Positions 1 through 9,134 of a stretch of 40,339 nucleotides of DNA are shown piece after piece. The notes below the pieces were generated by a model, which was not told the DNA's origin, ran no database searches, and was given only the letters and a program-made list of their open reading frames with translations. The translations under genes and the position numbers were made by a program. Within the stretch, counting starts at the first letter, position 1; each line of letters begins with the position of its first letter. Source of the DNA: an uncultured Alphaproteobacteria bacterium (GTDB lineage Bacteria; Pseudomonadota; Alphaproteobacteria; HIMB59; GCA-002718135); assembly GCA_902610845.1 (NCBI GenBank), contig CACLXJ010000007.1, positions 1 to 40,339 on the forward strand, given 5' to 3'.

Positions 1-12
1 TAATTTCATAGG

Positions 13-1062
13 ATGAAAATTTTACCTAATAAAATAAATAAATTTTTTGACAGTATCTTGTCAAAACTATTTGTTCCAAAAAAAGATAGAAATTTACTTA
101 TAAAATCACTTTTAGATTCTTCCATTAGAGGTGTCGATAGTCACGGTATTAGATTATTTTCTCATTATGTAAAATGTATTGAGAATGGAAGAATAAAAGC
201 AAAACCTAAAATGAAACTGATAAAAAAAAACAGAGGTGTAGCTGTCTATGATGCTGATGATGGCTTAGGGCATGTTGCAGCTTTAAAGGCATCAGCAATA
301 GTATCATCTATGGCAAAGAAGAATGGAATTGCTTCAATTGGCATAATAAACTCCTCACACTATGGCGCTGCAGGTGTATATTCTATGGAAATTGCACAAA
401 ATGACTGTGTTGGTTTTTCATTTACACACTCCGATGCATTTGCCATTCCTTACAATGGAAAAAATCCATTTCATGGAACTAACCCTTATTCATTTACAAC
501 ACCAATAAACAAAAAAGACTTTATACATGCAGATTTTTCTTCAACTTCGATAGCCTGGAATAAAGTAATGAGAGCTAGAGCAAATTCTACTAAATTAAAT
601 TCTGAGATTGCACTTGATAAATCCGGCAACTATACAACGAACCCTTACAATGCTGTTTCTTTGGCTCCTCTTGGAGGTAAGGAATATGGATATAAGGGTT
701 TTGGATTATCCTCCTCTGTAGAAATAATGTGTGGACCACTTATAGGAATGGCTCATGGATACCGTTTATTATCAATGATTGGACCAGATTTTAGTACACC
801 AAGAAAATTAGGACATTTCTTAATTGCCATTTCATTAGATGCTTTTACTACTAAAAAACAATATTTTAAGGGTATGCAAAACTATATGAGTGATCTAAAA
901 AAACAAAAGTCAAAAAAAAATAATAATCCAATATTATATCCAGGCGAAAAAGAAAAAATAACTTCTAAGAAAAGATTTAAATCAGGTATTCCAATAGATA
1001 AGGAATTAAAAACTGATTTTTTATATCTAGCAGATAAATACGAAATAAAAATTAATTTATAG
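13..1062 (+). CDS. Ldh2-family (malate/L-lactate dehydrogenase type) NAD(P)-dependent oxidoreductase
   Basis: A 349-residue cytosolic protein of the Ldh2 family, which reduces 2-oxo acids or oxidises 2-hydroxy acids with NAD(P)H; relatives include 2,3-diketogulonate reductase and ureidoglycolate dehydrogenase. Visible family marks are DSHG (D42-H44), the GLGHVAA stretch, NSSHYGAAG with H116 as likely catalytic His, and the NP..F..P nucleotide-site segment. An in-frame TAA lies at bases 1-3, so the first ATG at 13 is the start; a weak AGG directly precedes it. Its 3' end overlaps the convergent uxuA gene by 11 bases. The position beside sugar-acid genes suggests a sugar-acid or lactate substrate, but the sequence does not fix which. 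Family call firm, substrate unknown. Confidence 0.82.
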   Translation: MKILPNKINKFFDSILSKLFVPKKDRNLLIKSLLDSSIRGVDSHGIRLFSHYVKCIENGRIKAKPKMKLIKKNRGVAVYDADDGLGHVAALKASAIVSSMAKKNGIASIGIINSSHYGAAGVYSMEIAQNDCVGFSFTHSDAFAIPYNGKNPFHGTNPYSFTTPINKKDFIHADFSSTSIAWNKVMRARANSTKLNSEIALDKSGNYTTNPYNAVSLAPLGGKEYGYKGFGLSSSVEIMCGPLIGMAHGYRLLSMIGPDFSTPRKLGHFLIAISLDAFTTKKQYFKGMQNYMSDLKKQKSKKNNNPILYPGEKEKITSKKRFKSGIPIDKELKTDFLYLADKYEIKINL

Positions 1063-2239
1063 CTTTTATTACACCTTTAAGTTGGTCCAACCCCTTCATT
1101 CTGCCTAATAAAGAATACCCAGGTATGATTGAATTAAATTGGTCATGAAGTATTGTATGCCCATGGTCAGGCCTCATAGGAATTTGTTTAATAGGGTGAT
1201 TATTATTTTTTCTTTTCTTTTCCTCTTTTAATATTGCTTTGATAATTGATACCATGTCTAGACTCCCATTAAGATGGTCATCTTCATAAAAATCAAGAGA
1301 TTTTGGAATATATCTTATATTTCTTAAATGAATAAAATTAATATAAGAACCGTATTTTTTAATTATATTTACTAAATTATTTTTTTTGTTAACACCAAGA
1401 GAACCTGTACAAAAAGTTAAACCAACATTCGTATCTTTTTTTATATTCACTATAAAATTAATATCTTTCTCATTAGAAACAATTCTAGGTAACCCATAAA
1501 CATTATACGGAGGATCATCTGGATGAATATTATAATGGATATTATATTTTTTTATGATTGGATAAATTTCTTCTATAAAATCTTTTAAGTTATTTTGTAA
1601 ATCACTATGGTCCAATTCTTCAAATTGATCAATTTCATAATTTAAATCTTTTATTGTATACTTTCTATCATTTGCAGCTAACCCACCAAGTAAAGACAGC
1701 TTAAGTTTTTTTAAATCACTAGAATTCATTTTTTGTAATATTTTTTTTGAATTATATATATCTTTGGATGAATACCTCTTTTTTGCAGTTTTAGATTTCA
1801 AAATAAAATTTTCAAATGCACAGACATGAAGGTGATTATATTTGAGAGCTAAAGCACCATTTGGAAGTTGATGATTTAAATCTGTTCTCACCCAATCAAT
1901 TAAAGGCATAAAATTATAACAAATATTTTTAATATTATTCTTTCCTAAATTTACCAAAGACTCTTTATATTGATCTATGTAATATCTATACTTTCCTGAT
2001 CTTTTTTTTATATCATTATGAACAGGTAGACTTTCAACAACACTCCAAGTTAATTTTTTATTTTTACTAATGTTGAAACTTTCAATAAATTTTTTTCTTT
2101 TCTTAATTTCGATTGAGCTCCATTTATCACCATATTTTATTTGCGCTAGTGATGATACAATTCCTTCGACTCCAATTTGTCGAATTTGATCTAATTGTGA
2201 AGGATCATTATGACCAAACCATCTAAATGAATACAGCAT
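1052..2239 (-). CDS. uxuA: Mannonate dehydratase
   Basis: Dehydrates D-mannonate to 2-keto-3-deoxy-D-gluconate (KDG) in the cytosol, a step of hexuronate breakdown. The 395-residue length matches E. coli UxuA (394). The N-terminus carries the family motif FRWFGHNDP, followed by WSVVESLPVH and CYNFMPLIDWVRTD. Probable metal and active-site residues are H239 in HPDDPP, the Cys of FCTGSLG, the His of IHLRN and RPDHGH at 356-361. The product would feed KdgK and Eda encoded at 18800-20246. UxuB (fructuronate reductase) and UxuC are not in the window. A minus-strand -10-like TATACT (2253 to 2248) lies only 8 bases before the ATG, so the leader would be very short. Identification is strong. Confidence 0.95.
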   Translation of the reverse strand: MLYSFRWFGHNDPSQLDQIRQIGVEGIVSSLAQIKYGDKWSSIEIKKRKKFIESFNISKNKKLTWSVVESLPVHNDIKKRSGKYRYYIDQYKESLVNLGKNNIKNICYNFMPLIDWVRTDLNHQLPNGALALKYNHLHVCAFENFILKSKTAKKRYSSKDIYNSKKILQKMNSSDLKKLKLSLLGGLAANDRKYTIKDLNYEIDQFEELDHSDLQNNLKDFIEEIYPIIKKYNIHYNIHPDDPPYNVYGLPRIVSNEKDINFIVNIKKDTNVGLTFCTGSLGVNKKNNLVNIIKKYGSYINFIHLRNIRYIPKSLDFYEDDHLNGSLDMVSIIKAILKEEKKRKNNNHPIKQIPMRPDHGHTILHDQFNSIIPGYSLLGRMKGLDQLKGVIKAIN

Positions 2240-2335
2240 GCGACAATAGTATAATTAATATAAAGATAAATAAATAGTTATTTATTTTTAGTTGATTTAA
2301 TATTAATCTTATTATTAAATAAATTTTAAGGAGGA
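2240..2335. promoter_or_regulatory. Divergent promoter region between uxuA and the sugar-binding-protein gene
   Basis: This gap serves both strands. On plus, TTGATT (2292-2297), 17 bases, then TTAAAT (2315-2320) is a plausible promoter, followed by the strong Shine-Dalgarno AAGGAGG at 2328-2334. On minus, TATACT (2253 to 2248) is a -10 candidate for uxuA. A perfect inverted repeat with 9-base arms (2268-2276 and 2279-2287) and a GT centre lies between them. It is entirely A/T in its arms, so it may be chance or an operator. Promoter calls are by eye. Confidence 0.4.
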
Positions 2336-2338
2336 ATG

Positions 2339-3367
2339 ATGAAAAAATTTATAACATTAATAGTTTCTTTTTTCGCTTTAATATCATCACCTGTTTTTGC
2401 AGGCGGTCATGGTGTTACTAAAGTAGCTCTAGTTCCAGGTGGCCCGCACCCTTATTTTGCTGCGTGGGAACAAGCTGGATTAGATGCTGTAAAAGATTTT
2501 GGATTAGGTAAAGCTGATTACAGAGTCCCTGCAGAGTGGGATCTTAGTCAACAAAATGAACTAATTGAAAGTTTAGTTGGTCAAGGTTACAACGCAGTTC
2601 TCGTGTTCCCTGGTGATGCAGTTGGAACAAATAAAATTTTAGGTGAACTTGATGATGCTGGTGTACCTACTGCTGCTTTAGCAGGTTGTGTAGAACAGCC
2701 AACTCAAGCTAAGTTTTGCTTTGGAACTGATACAGGTCACTCAGCTTATCTTGGTACTAAAGAATTAATTAAAGCACTTGGTGGAAAAGGTAAAATTGCC
2801 CACTTCACTGGCTTCCTAGTTGATCCTAATACAACACTAAGAATTAATGCTGTTGAACAAGCTGTTTCAGAAGCAGGTGGTGGAGTTGAAATTATACAAG
2901 TAATTGCAGATATTGATGCTTACGAACCAGCTGATGAAAAAATCAATGCTTTTATGGCAGCTCAAGGTGGTGAAGTTGATGGTATTGTTACTACAGCATG
3001 GGTTCCAGCTGTTGTAGCTGCTCAAGCTTTAACTAACATGGGTGATAAAAGAATTAAAATGGTTGGAATTGATCATGATGAAGTAGTTTTAAAAGCTATT
3101 AAAGATGGTTTTGTACATGGAACAATGTTGCAAAATCCATATGGTCAAGGATACATTGGTTCTTATGTAATGGATAAAGTTAGACAAGGCTGTGAATTTA
3201 AATCAGATGCACCTTGGAAATCCACTGCACAAACTGATCAATTTATTGACTCTGGAACAGTATTTGTAGACATCAGTGATGTTGATACTTACGTAATGGC
3301 TATGAGAGGAATTTCATTAGAAATCCTTGAAACATTTGATAGCACTTACTTAAACTGCCCAAGTTAA
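2339..3367 (+). CDS. Periplasmic sugar-binding protein of a CUT2 (ribose-type) ABC transporter
   Basis: Captures a sugar in the periplasm for the permeases encoded downstream. An N-terminal signal peptide (KKFI, hydrophobic core, SSPVFA then GG) precedes a Peripla_BP_4-type fold: repeated Rossmann-like segments such as VALVPGGPHPYFAAWEQAG and the hinge-proximal VGIDHDE. Two ATGs occur, at 2336 and 2339. The Shine-Dalgarno AAGGAGG (2328-2334) leaves 1 base to the first and 4 to the second, so 2339 is preferred. Its base composition is slightly richer than its surroundings, as is usual for highly expressed binding proteins. Sharing an operon with fucose-oxidation enzymes suggests L-fucose or a related aldose as ligand; that is inference. 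Confidence 0.9.
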   Translation: MKKFITLIVSFFALISSPVFAGGHGVTKVALVPGGPHPYFAAWEQAGLDAVKDFGLGKADYRVPAEWDLSQQNELIESLVGQGYNAVLVFPGDAVGTNKILGELDDAGVPTAALAGCVEQPTQAKFCFGTDTGHSAYLGTKELIKALGGKGKIAHFTGFLVDPNTTLRINAVEQAVSEAGGGVEIIQVIADIDAYEPADEKINAFMAAQGGEVDGIVTTAWVPAVVAAQALTNMGDKRIKMVGIDHDEVVLKAIKDGFVHGTMLQNPYGQGYIGSYVMDKVRQGCEFKSDAPWKSTAQTDQFIDSGTVFVDISDVDTYVMAMRGISLEILETFDSTYLNCPS

Positions 3368-3378
3368 AAAAATTAATA

Positions 3379-3402
3379 GGGGGCTTAAAGGCCCCCTTTT
3401 TT
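3379..3402 (+). terminator. Terminator-like hairpin between binding protein and first permease
   Basis: GGGGGC (3379-3384) pairs with GCCCCC (3391-3396) across a 6-base loop, followed by six T (3397-3402): a textbook intrinsic terminator. The permease ATG is at 3405, 2 bases beyond the T run, so termination here would be partial, giving excess binding protein relative to permease. The permease has no separate Shine-Dalgarno. Confidence 0.85.
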
Positions 3403-3404
3403 CT

Positions 3405-4391
3405 ATGAATTTCAAAATACCTAATTTTGTAAAAACAAATCAATTTGGTTTGTTGTGTCTTGTAATTATTTTTATTTGTATTTTTTCATTCTCTACTGAT
3501 GGTTTTACATCAAGGTTTAATATTTATGCATTATCTAGAGTAGTAGCATTAGATATTATGATAGGCCTTGCAATGATGGTTGTCATTTTAACTGGAGGAT
3601 TAAATTTATCTTTAGGTGCATTAGGTGTTTCAGCAGCAATGTTTGGAGGTTGGTGCATGGAGAGTATGGGTATACCAATTTCAATTTCAATAATTCTAGT
3701 TTTAGCTTTTGGGTCATTCTTAGGTTGGATTAATGGTTTTGTAACTGTAAGAACAGGTGTTCATAGTTTTATAGTGACTTTAGCAACTATGAGTATTTAT
3801 TTTGGTTTTATGACTCTTCTTACAGAAGCAGAAGCATTTAGAAAACTACCTGAAATTTTTACAGATTTTGGAAGTTTAAAACTTTTTAATAAATATATCT
3901 CTCCACTTTTAATAATAAGTGTCTTAACTTGTTTTATTCTTTATTATGTATTTAAATATACTGATATTGGCAGAAAACTAATTGCAGCTGGAGCAAATCC
4001 TGATGCAGCAGAGCTATCAGGTATTTCAGTTGATAGAATGTTTATTTATTGCCACATGCTATCTGGATTTTTAGCAGCTTTAGCAGGAATAATGTTAACA
4101 GCAAGAATTGGTGCTGCAATTCCTTCTATGGCAGGTCATTTAGGTTTTGATTGGTTGTTACCAGCATTCTTAGCACCAGTTTTAGGAGGCACACTTTTAT
4201 CTGGAGGAAAAGTAACAGTTTTTGGAACTATGCTTGGAGCTATACTTGTTACTTTAATTAATAATGGATTATATCTTATTGATGTTGGAGAATTTTGGGT
4301 AAGATTTTTTCTTGGAATGATTTTATTAGGAGCAGTTTTATTAGACAGAGCTAGAGAATATTTCACAGTTAAAAATTCAATTGTATCATGA
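3405..4391 (+). CDS. Sugar ABC transporter permease (CUT2/RbsC family), first copy
   Basis: Inner-membrane permease of 328 residues with about eight to ten hydrophobic segments and the BPD_transp_2 signature: LTGGLNLSLGALGV, then GWINGFVTVRTGVHSFIVTLATM and, near the C-terminus, PAFLAPVLGGTLLSGGK. It begins just after the terminator-like hairpin and ends in a 4-base ATGA overlap with the second permease, so the two are translationally coupled. The two permeases are clearly homologous but diverged, implying a heterodimeric channel. Ligand unknown; the operon suggests fucose or a related aldose. Confidence 0.9.
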   Translation: MNFKIPNFVKTNQFGLLCLVIIFICIFSFSTDGFTSRFNIYALSRVVALDIMIGLAMMVVILTGGLNLSLGALGVSAAMFGGWCMESMGIPISISIILVLAFGSFLGWINGFVTVRTGVHSFIVTLATMSIYFGFMTLLTEAEAFRKLPEIFTDFGSLKLFNKYISPLLIISVLTCFILYYVFKYTDIGRKLIAAGANPDAAELSGISVDRMFIYCHMLSGFLAALAGIMLTARIGAAIPSMAGHLGFDWLLPAFLAPVLGGTLLSGGKVTVFGTMLGAILVTLINNGLYLIDVGEFWVRFFLGMILLGAVLLDRAREYFTVKNSIVS

Positions 4392-5356
4392 GTAATCTAC
4401 TTAAAAAAGATTGGTTTGGACTTGGCTTAGTTATAATACTTGGTTCAATTTTAATTTCATTTTTTAAGCCAGCATTTATCTCTCCATTCAATTTATATGT
4501 TTTAATGCTGAGTGTAAGTCTTATGCTAGTTGTTGCTATGTCTCAGATGATAATAATTGCTATTGGTCAAATGAATTTGTCTGTTGGAGCTATTGGTGGC
4601 TTAGTTGCTATTTCCTTTACCGGTTTAATGGAAGTTTATTCCATGTCTATATTACCTGCTATGTTAATTGGATTATTAATAGGATTAGCTTGTGGTTTTA
4701 TTAATGGATATATAACTGTTAAAACAGGCATTTCTGCTTTTATTATTACACTGGCAACACTCTATATTTTTAAAGGAATGAATTTAGGTATAACAGAAGC
4801 ACAACCTTTTTATGAAATTCCTGATGCTGTTAAATTTTTTGGAAATGCTAAAATTCTTGGACCAATTCCATATCTAGTAATAATTCCAATAATTATAACC
4901 ATTTTGATGTGGATTTTAATGAATAGAACATCACTTGGAAGATACATGTTAGCTTATGGGAATAATGTTCAATCATCTGAACTTATAGGAATATCTTCAA
5001 CCAAAATAGTTATTTATGCTCATGTTATATCAGGTCTTTTAGCTGCAATAGGAGGGATGTTGGTGGTGTGCAGATTGCAACTTGGAACACCTAATATTGG
5101 TGACTCGTGGCTATTACCATCTTTTGCAGCTCCTGTTATTGGAGGCGCAATTTTAGCAGGTGGAAAAGTTGATGTCATAGCAACTGCTTTTGGAGTCATT
5201 CTAGTTTCAATAATTTCACAAGCTTTAGTAATTTTTAAAATTGATCCATTTTTTGTACAAATATTTCTAGGTTTTATGATTTTATTAGCTGTCTTTATAA
5301 ATAGATATAGAGAGTATAGAGAAGAAAGAAGAACAAAGGTGTTTTCTTATGAGTGA
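4388..5356 (+). CDS. Sugar ABC transporter permease (CUT2/RbsC family), second copy
   Basis: Paralogue of the preceding permease, 322 residues, with matching landmarks: AIGQMNLSVGAIGG, GFINGYITVKTGISAFIITLATL, and PSFAAPVIGGAILAGGKVD. Multiple membrane segments; both it and its partner end in a basic cytoplasmic tail (RYREYREERR here). Its start ATG overlaps the upstream stop (ATGA) and its 3' end overlaps the ATPase gene by 8 bases, so permease, permease and ATPase are made as a coupled unit. Classic ribose-type systems use one permease gene; two is a common CUT2 variant. Confidence 0.9.
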   Translation: MSNLLKKDWFGLGLVIILGSILISFFKPAFISPFNLYVLMLSVSLMLVVAMSQMIIIAIGQMNLSVGAIGGLVAISFTGLMEVYSMSILPAMLIGLLIGLACGFINGYITVKTGISAFIITLATLYIFKGMNLGITEAQPFYEIPDAVKFFGNAKILGPIPYLVIIPIIITILMWILMNRTSLGRYMLAYGNNVQSSELIGISSTKIVIYAHVISGLLAAIGGMLVVCRLQLGTPNIGDSWLLPSFAAPVIGGAILAGGKVDVIATAFGVILVSIISQALVIFKIDPFFVQIFLGFMILLAVFINRYREYREERRTKVFSYE

Positions 5357-6857
5357 TAATATACTCGAACTTAAAAAAATCACAAAAAATTTTCCCGGTG
5401 TTAAAGCATTAGATAATGCAAACTTTAGTCTTAAAAAAAAATCAATCCATGCTTTACTTGGTGAAAATGGAGCAGGTAAATCTACATTAATTAAAATAAT
5501 TACAGGTGTTTATAATCAAAATGAAGGTGAACTATTTTTGAACAATAAAGCACAAACTTTTAATTCACCTAATGAAGCAATGAATTCAGGAATTTCAGTT
5601 GTTCACCAAGAAAGAAATCTTATTAGAAGATTCTCAGTTGGTGAAAATTTAATGTTAACTAATCTACCTAAAAATAACTTAGGATTAATAGATTATAACG
5701 CAGTAGCTAAAGAGTCAAAAAAATGGCTTAATATTATGGAATTAGACATCGATCCAAACACAATAGTTTCAGATTTAACTGTGGCAAAAATGCAATTATG
5801 CGAAATAGCAAAAGCTCTTTCATTAGAATCAAAAATATTATTACTAGATGAACCAACATCATCGTTATCACCTCAGGATACAAAAAACTTGTTTGTATTA
5901 CTTAAGAGACTGGTTGCTGAGCAAGACGTAAGTATTGTTTTTGTAAGTCATAAACTTGAAGAAGTTTTTGAGATCTGTGATGAAGTTACTGTTTTAAGAG
6001 ATGGTAAAAATGCATGTGAGTCAGAACAAATTACAAATCTTAATAGACAACAATTAGTAAAATTAATGATTGGTAGGGATGAGCAAATAATTAATTCAAA
6101 AAAAGAAGTAAATTTTGAAGATAAAAATTTATTAAATTTACAATCTATAAACACTGATTTAGGCCATAAAGACATCAATTTAAATCTTAAAAAGGGTGAA
6201 ATTCTTGGTTTATATGGCTTAGTTGGAGCTGGAAGGACAGAGCTTTTAAAATGTGTTCTAGGTTTAGAAAAAATAAATTCTGGTCAAATTTTACTTAATG
6301 ATAAAGAAATAAAAATTAAATCTCCAAAAGATGCATTAGAAAAATTTAAAATTGGATACATTAGTGAAGATAGAAAAAAAGAGGGATTAATTTTAATGCA
6401 TGATGTGTTATCTAATGCAGGTATAACAGTCTGGTCAAATCTTAAAAAAATACTTGCATTTTTAAATGATCAAATAGTTTACAATAAAGTCGATCCGTAT
6501 GTAAAACAGCTAGAAGTAAAAACACCCTCTTATCAACAGATTGTTTCCAATCTCTCAGGAGGCAATCAGCAAAAAATAAGTGTAGCAAAGTGGTTAGCAT
6601 CTGGAACTGATATACTCTTTATTGATGAACCTACTGTTGGTATCGATATAAAAACTAAATCTTATTTACATGAATTAATAATAGATCTATCATTAAAAGG
6701 TACTTCTATTATTTTGATAACAAGTGATATGCCCGAAATGATTAGTCTTGCGGATAGGATTATTACAATGAAAGATTTTAAAGTTGTAGGTGAGACAATT
6801 AACAATCATAATTATGAACAAATGAGTTCTTCAATAATGGACAATATTCATGAATAA
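5349..6857 (+). CDS. Sugar ABC transporter ATP-binding protein with two nucleotide-binding domains (RbsA/MglA family)
   Basis: Cytoplasmic ATPase that powers the CUT2 importer; 502 residues, the usual length for tandem-domain members. Domain 1 has Walker A GENGAGKST (38-46) and Walker B LLLDEPTSSLSP, but its signature motif is degenerate (LTVAKMQ in place of LSxGQ). Domain 2 has a degenerate P-loop (GLVGAGRTE), a clean LSGGNQQ signature and Walker B ILFIDEPTVGID. This asymmetry is typical of the family and implies one fully competent site built from both halves. It overlaps the permease gene by 8 bases and the following reductase gene by 8, tying transport directly to catabolism. Confidence 0.95.
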   Translation: MSDNILELKKITKNFPGVKALDNANFSLKKKSIHALLGENGAGKSTLIKIITGVYNQNEGELFLNNKAQTFNSPNEAMNSGISVVHQERNLIRRFSVGENLMLTNLPKNNLGLIDYNAVAKESKKWLNIMELDIDPNTIVSDLTVAKMQLCEIAKALSLESKILLLDEPTSSLSPQDTKNLFVLLKRLVAEQDVSIVFVSHKLEEVFEICDEVTVLRDGKNACESEQITNLNRQQLVKLMIGRDEQIINSKKEVNFEDKNLLNLQSINTDLGHKDINLNLKKGEILGLYGLVGAGRTELLKCVLGLEKINSGQILLNDKEIKIKSPKDALEKFKIGYISEDRKKEGLILMHDVLSNAGITVWSNLKKILAFLNDQIVYNKVDPYVKQLEVKTPSYQQIVSNLSGGNQQKISVAKWLASGTDILFIDEPTVGIDIKTKSYLHELIIDLSLKGTSIILITSDMPEMISLADRIITMKDFKVVGETINNHNYEQMSSSIMDNIHE

Positions 6858-7851
6858 AAGACAGCTAGGAAAAACAAATATAAATCTTACTGCTATTGGT
6901 TTTGGAGGCGCTCCCTTAGGTAACTTATTTGAAAGCTTAGATGAACGTAGTTGTTATGATATTCTAGAAAAAACGTATGAAGCTGGTGTTAATATTTATG
7001 ATACATCACCACTTTATGGGTACGGTCTCAGTGAACATAGGTTAGGAAATTTCTTAAAAACAGTAGATGAAGAAAGTTACTTTTTATCAACTAAAGTTGG
7101 CAGGTATCTTACTCCAGCTAAAAAGGAAAATATAGACAGAGGAAGATTTGCAGGAAGTTTAAATTTTTCTCCAAACTTAGATTATTCTTATGATGGAGTT
7201 ATGAGATCATTTGAACAATCATTATTAAGATTAGCAGTTTCAAAAGTTGATATTTGTTTAATCCATGATGTAGATCGATTTAATTTTGGAAACGAAGTTG
7301 ATCACTATTTTAAATTAGCCATGGATGGAGCATACAAAGCTGTTCAGAAGCTAAAAGAAGAAAAAGTAATTAAAGCTATTGGAGTTGGAGTAAATGATTC
7401 AGATATATGCGCAAGATTTGCAAGTGCCGGAGATTTTGACTGTATGGTGTTAGCTGGGAGATATTCATTATTAGATCAAAATGCTCTTAATGATTTTTTC
7501 CCTATTGCTGAAAAAAATAATATAGGAATTATTCTTGCAGGAATTTTTAATTCAGGAATTTTAGCTAAAGGTGTTGGTGATAATATTACTTATTTTTATG
7601 ATAAAATTCCAGAAGAAGTAAAACAACGATACTTTAAAATAGCAAATATTTGTAAAAAACATGACGTACCTGTTCCAGCAGCGGCAATCCAATTTTGTTA
7701 CACAAATAAACTTGTTACTTCCATGATACTAGGTATGGATAGACTTGATCAAATCCAACAAAACTTAGATTTTTTAAATTTTCCTATCCCTGAAGATTTG
7801 TGGAAAGATTTACTTAACGAAAAACTAATTGATGAAAGATGTCCAATATGA
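6850..7851 (+). CDS. Aldo-keto reductase, probable L-fucose (D-threo-aldose) 1-dehydrogenase
   Basis: Likely oxidises L-fucose (or L-galactose/D-arabinose) to the 1,5-lactone with NAD(P)+, the first step of non-phosphorylated fucose breakdown. The 333-residue protein shows the AKR tetrad D51, Y56 (YDTSPLYGYG), K82 (LSTKVGR) and H139 (LIHDVD), plus the N-terminal RQLGKTNINLTAIGFGGAPLGN strand. Its start overlaps the ATPase gene by 8 bases and its stop overlaps the fuconate-dehydratase start as ATGA. The fucose assignment rests mainly on its two downstream neighbours; the AKR family itself is broad. Confidence 0.85.
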   Translation: MNKRQLGKTNINLTAIGFGGAPLGNLFESLDERSCYDILEKTYEAGVNIYDTSPLYGYGLSEHRLGNFLKTVDEESYFLSTKVGRYLTPAKKENIDRGRFAGSLNFSPNLDYSYDGVMRSFEQSLLRLAVSKVDICLIHDVDRFNFGNEVDHYFKLAMDGAYKAVQKLKEEKVIKAIGVGVNDSDICARFASAGDFDCMVLAGRYSLLDQNALNDFFPIAEKNNIGIILAGIFNSGILAKGVGDNITYFYDKIPEEVKQRYFKIANICKKHDVPVPAAAIQFCYTNKLVTSMILGMDRLDQIQQNLDFLNFPIPEDLWKDLLNEKLIDERCPI

Positions 7852-9134
7852 AAATAATTGATATTAAAACTCAGGATATTCGTTTTCCAACATCGAAAGA
7901 TAATTTGGGAACTGATGCAGTCCATGTTGATTGTGACTATTCTGCAACTTACGTCACAATACTTACTGATCAAAAAGACTTATCTGGAATCGGATTAACA
8001 TTTACTATTGGAAAAGGTAATGATCTTTGCTGTACAGTCATTGAATATTTTAAAGAATTTATTATTGGAAAAGATATTGAAGAAATAGAAAGAGATATTG
8101 CATCCATATGGGAAAAAATTACTAATCATAGTCAACTTCGATGGGTAGGACCACAAAAAGGTGTTACGCATCTTGCAGCTGCAGCTTTTTTTAATGCAAT
8201 ATGGGACTTAATTTCTAAATATCATAAAAAACCACTTTGGAGATACATAATAGAATTAAAAACAGGAGATTTATTAGATAAACTTTCATTTTCATACATT
8301 GATGATGTTATCACTAAAGATGAAGCTGCTAAAATAATCGATCAGAAAAAAATAAATCTACCTTCAAATTTAGATGATTTAAACTCCACTATTTTCCCAG
8401 CATATACAACTGCAGCAGGATGGTTAGGTTATTCAGATGAAAAAATGAAGGGACTAGTTGAGGAAAATTTAAGTAAGGGCTGGACTCATTTTAAAATGAA
8501 AGTTGGTCAAGATATAGAAAGGGATATTCATCGCTGTAAGTTAGTAAGAGAATTAATAGGTCATGAAAATAAATTGATGGTGGATTCCAATCAAATATGG
8601 AGTGTTAATGAGACCATTGAAAATATAGGAAAGTTAAAACAATTTGATATTTTATTTTATGAAGAACCAACTAATCCCGATGATGTTTTAGGTTTTAAAA
8701 AAATTAAAGATGCGCATCCTGATGTCAATTTAGCAACTGGTGAGATGATACAAAATAAAGTTATGTTTAAACAATTTATAGAAAACAAATCTTTAGATTA
8801 TTGTCAAATTGATAGCTGTAGAATTGCAAGTATTAATGAAATTTTGCCAGTTCTTTTAATAGCTAGTAAGTTTAATACTCCTGTTATTCCTCATGCAGGT
8901 GGTGTTGGTTTGTGTGAATATGTTCAACATTTGAATCTTATTAATAAATTTATAATATCTAATCATGATTTATTACTAAGTGAATACGCTGAAAGTTGTT
9001 CTGAACATTTTGAAAATCCAGCAATAATTAGAGATGGCGGATATGTTACTCCTACAAATGCTGGATACTCTGTAAAAATTAAGGATAGTTCTCTTAATGA
9101 ATTTGATTATAATAATGGGATTTATTGGAATTAA
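7848..9134 (+). CDS. L-fuconate dehydratase (enolase superfamily)
   Basis: Removes water from L-fuconate to give 2-keto-3-deoxy-L-fuconate. With the start at 7848 it has 428 residues, close to characterised L-fuconate dehydratases and human ENOSF1. The N-terminus KIIDIKTQDIRFPTS is characteristic of the family. Catalytic KMK at 216-218 (K218), metal ligands D246, E272 (EEP) and E299 (ATGE), and general acid H349 in PHAGGVGLCEYVQHL are all visible. An alternative ATG at 7839 adds MSN. The 7848 ATG is preferred because it makes the ATGA overlap with the upstream stop and matches where homologues begin. The next gene starts with no gap. Confidence 0.93.
   Translation: MKIIDIKTQDIRFPTSKDNLGTDAVHVDCDYSATYVTILTDQKDLSGIGLTFTIGKGNDLCCTVIEYFKEFIIGKDIEEIERDIASIWEKITNHSQLRWVGPQKGVTHLAAAAFFNAIWDLISKYHKKPLWRYIIELKTGDLLDKLSFSYIDDVITKDEAAKIIDQKKINLPSNLDDLNSTIFPAYTTAAGWLGYSDEKMKGLVEENLSKGWTHFKMKVGQDIERDIHRCKLVRELIGHENKLMVDSNQIWSVNETIENIGKLKQFDILFYEEPTNPDDVLGFKKIKDAHPDVNLATGEMIQNKVMFKQFIENKSLDYCQIDSCRIASINEILPVLLIASKFNTPVIPHAGGVGLCEYVQHLNLINKFIISNHDLLLSEYAESCSEHFENPAIIRDGGYVTPTNAGYSVKIKDSSLNEFDYNNGIYWN

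Noticed and set aside
2268-2287. AT-only inverted repeat as an operator
   Set aside because: Arms contain only A and T in an AT-rich gap; similar repeats (for example 11824-11841) arise readily by chance. Mentioned in the promoter entry only.
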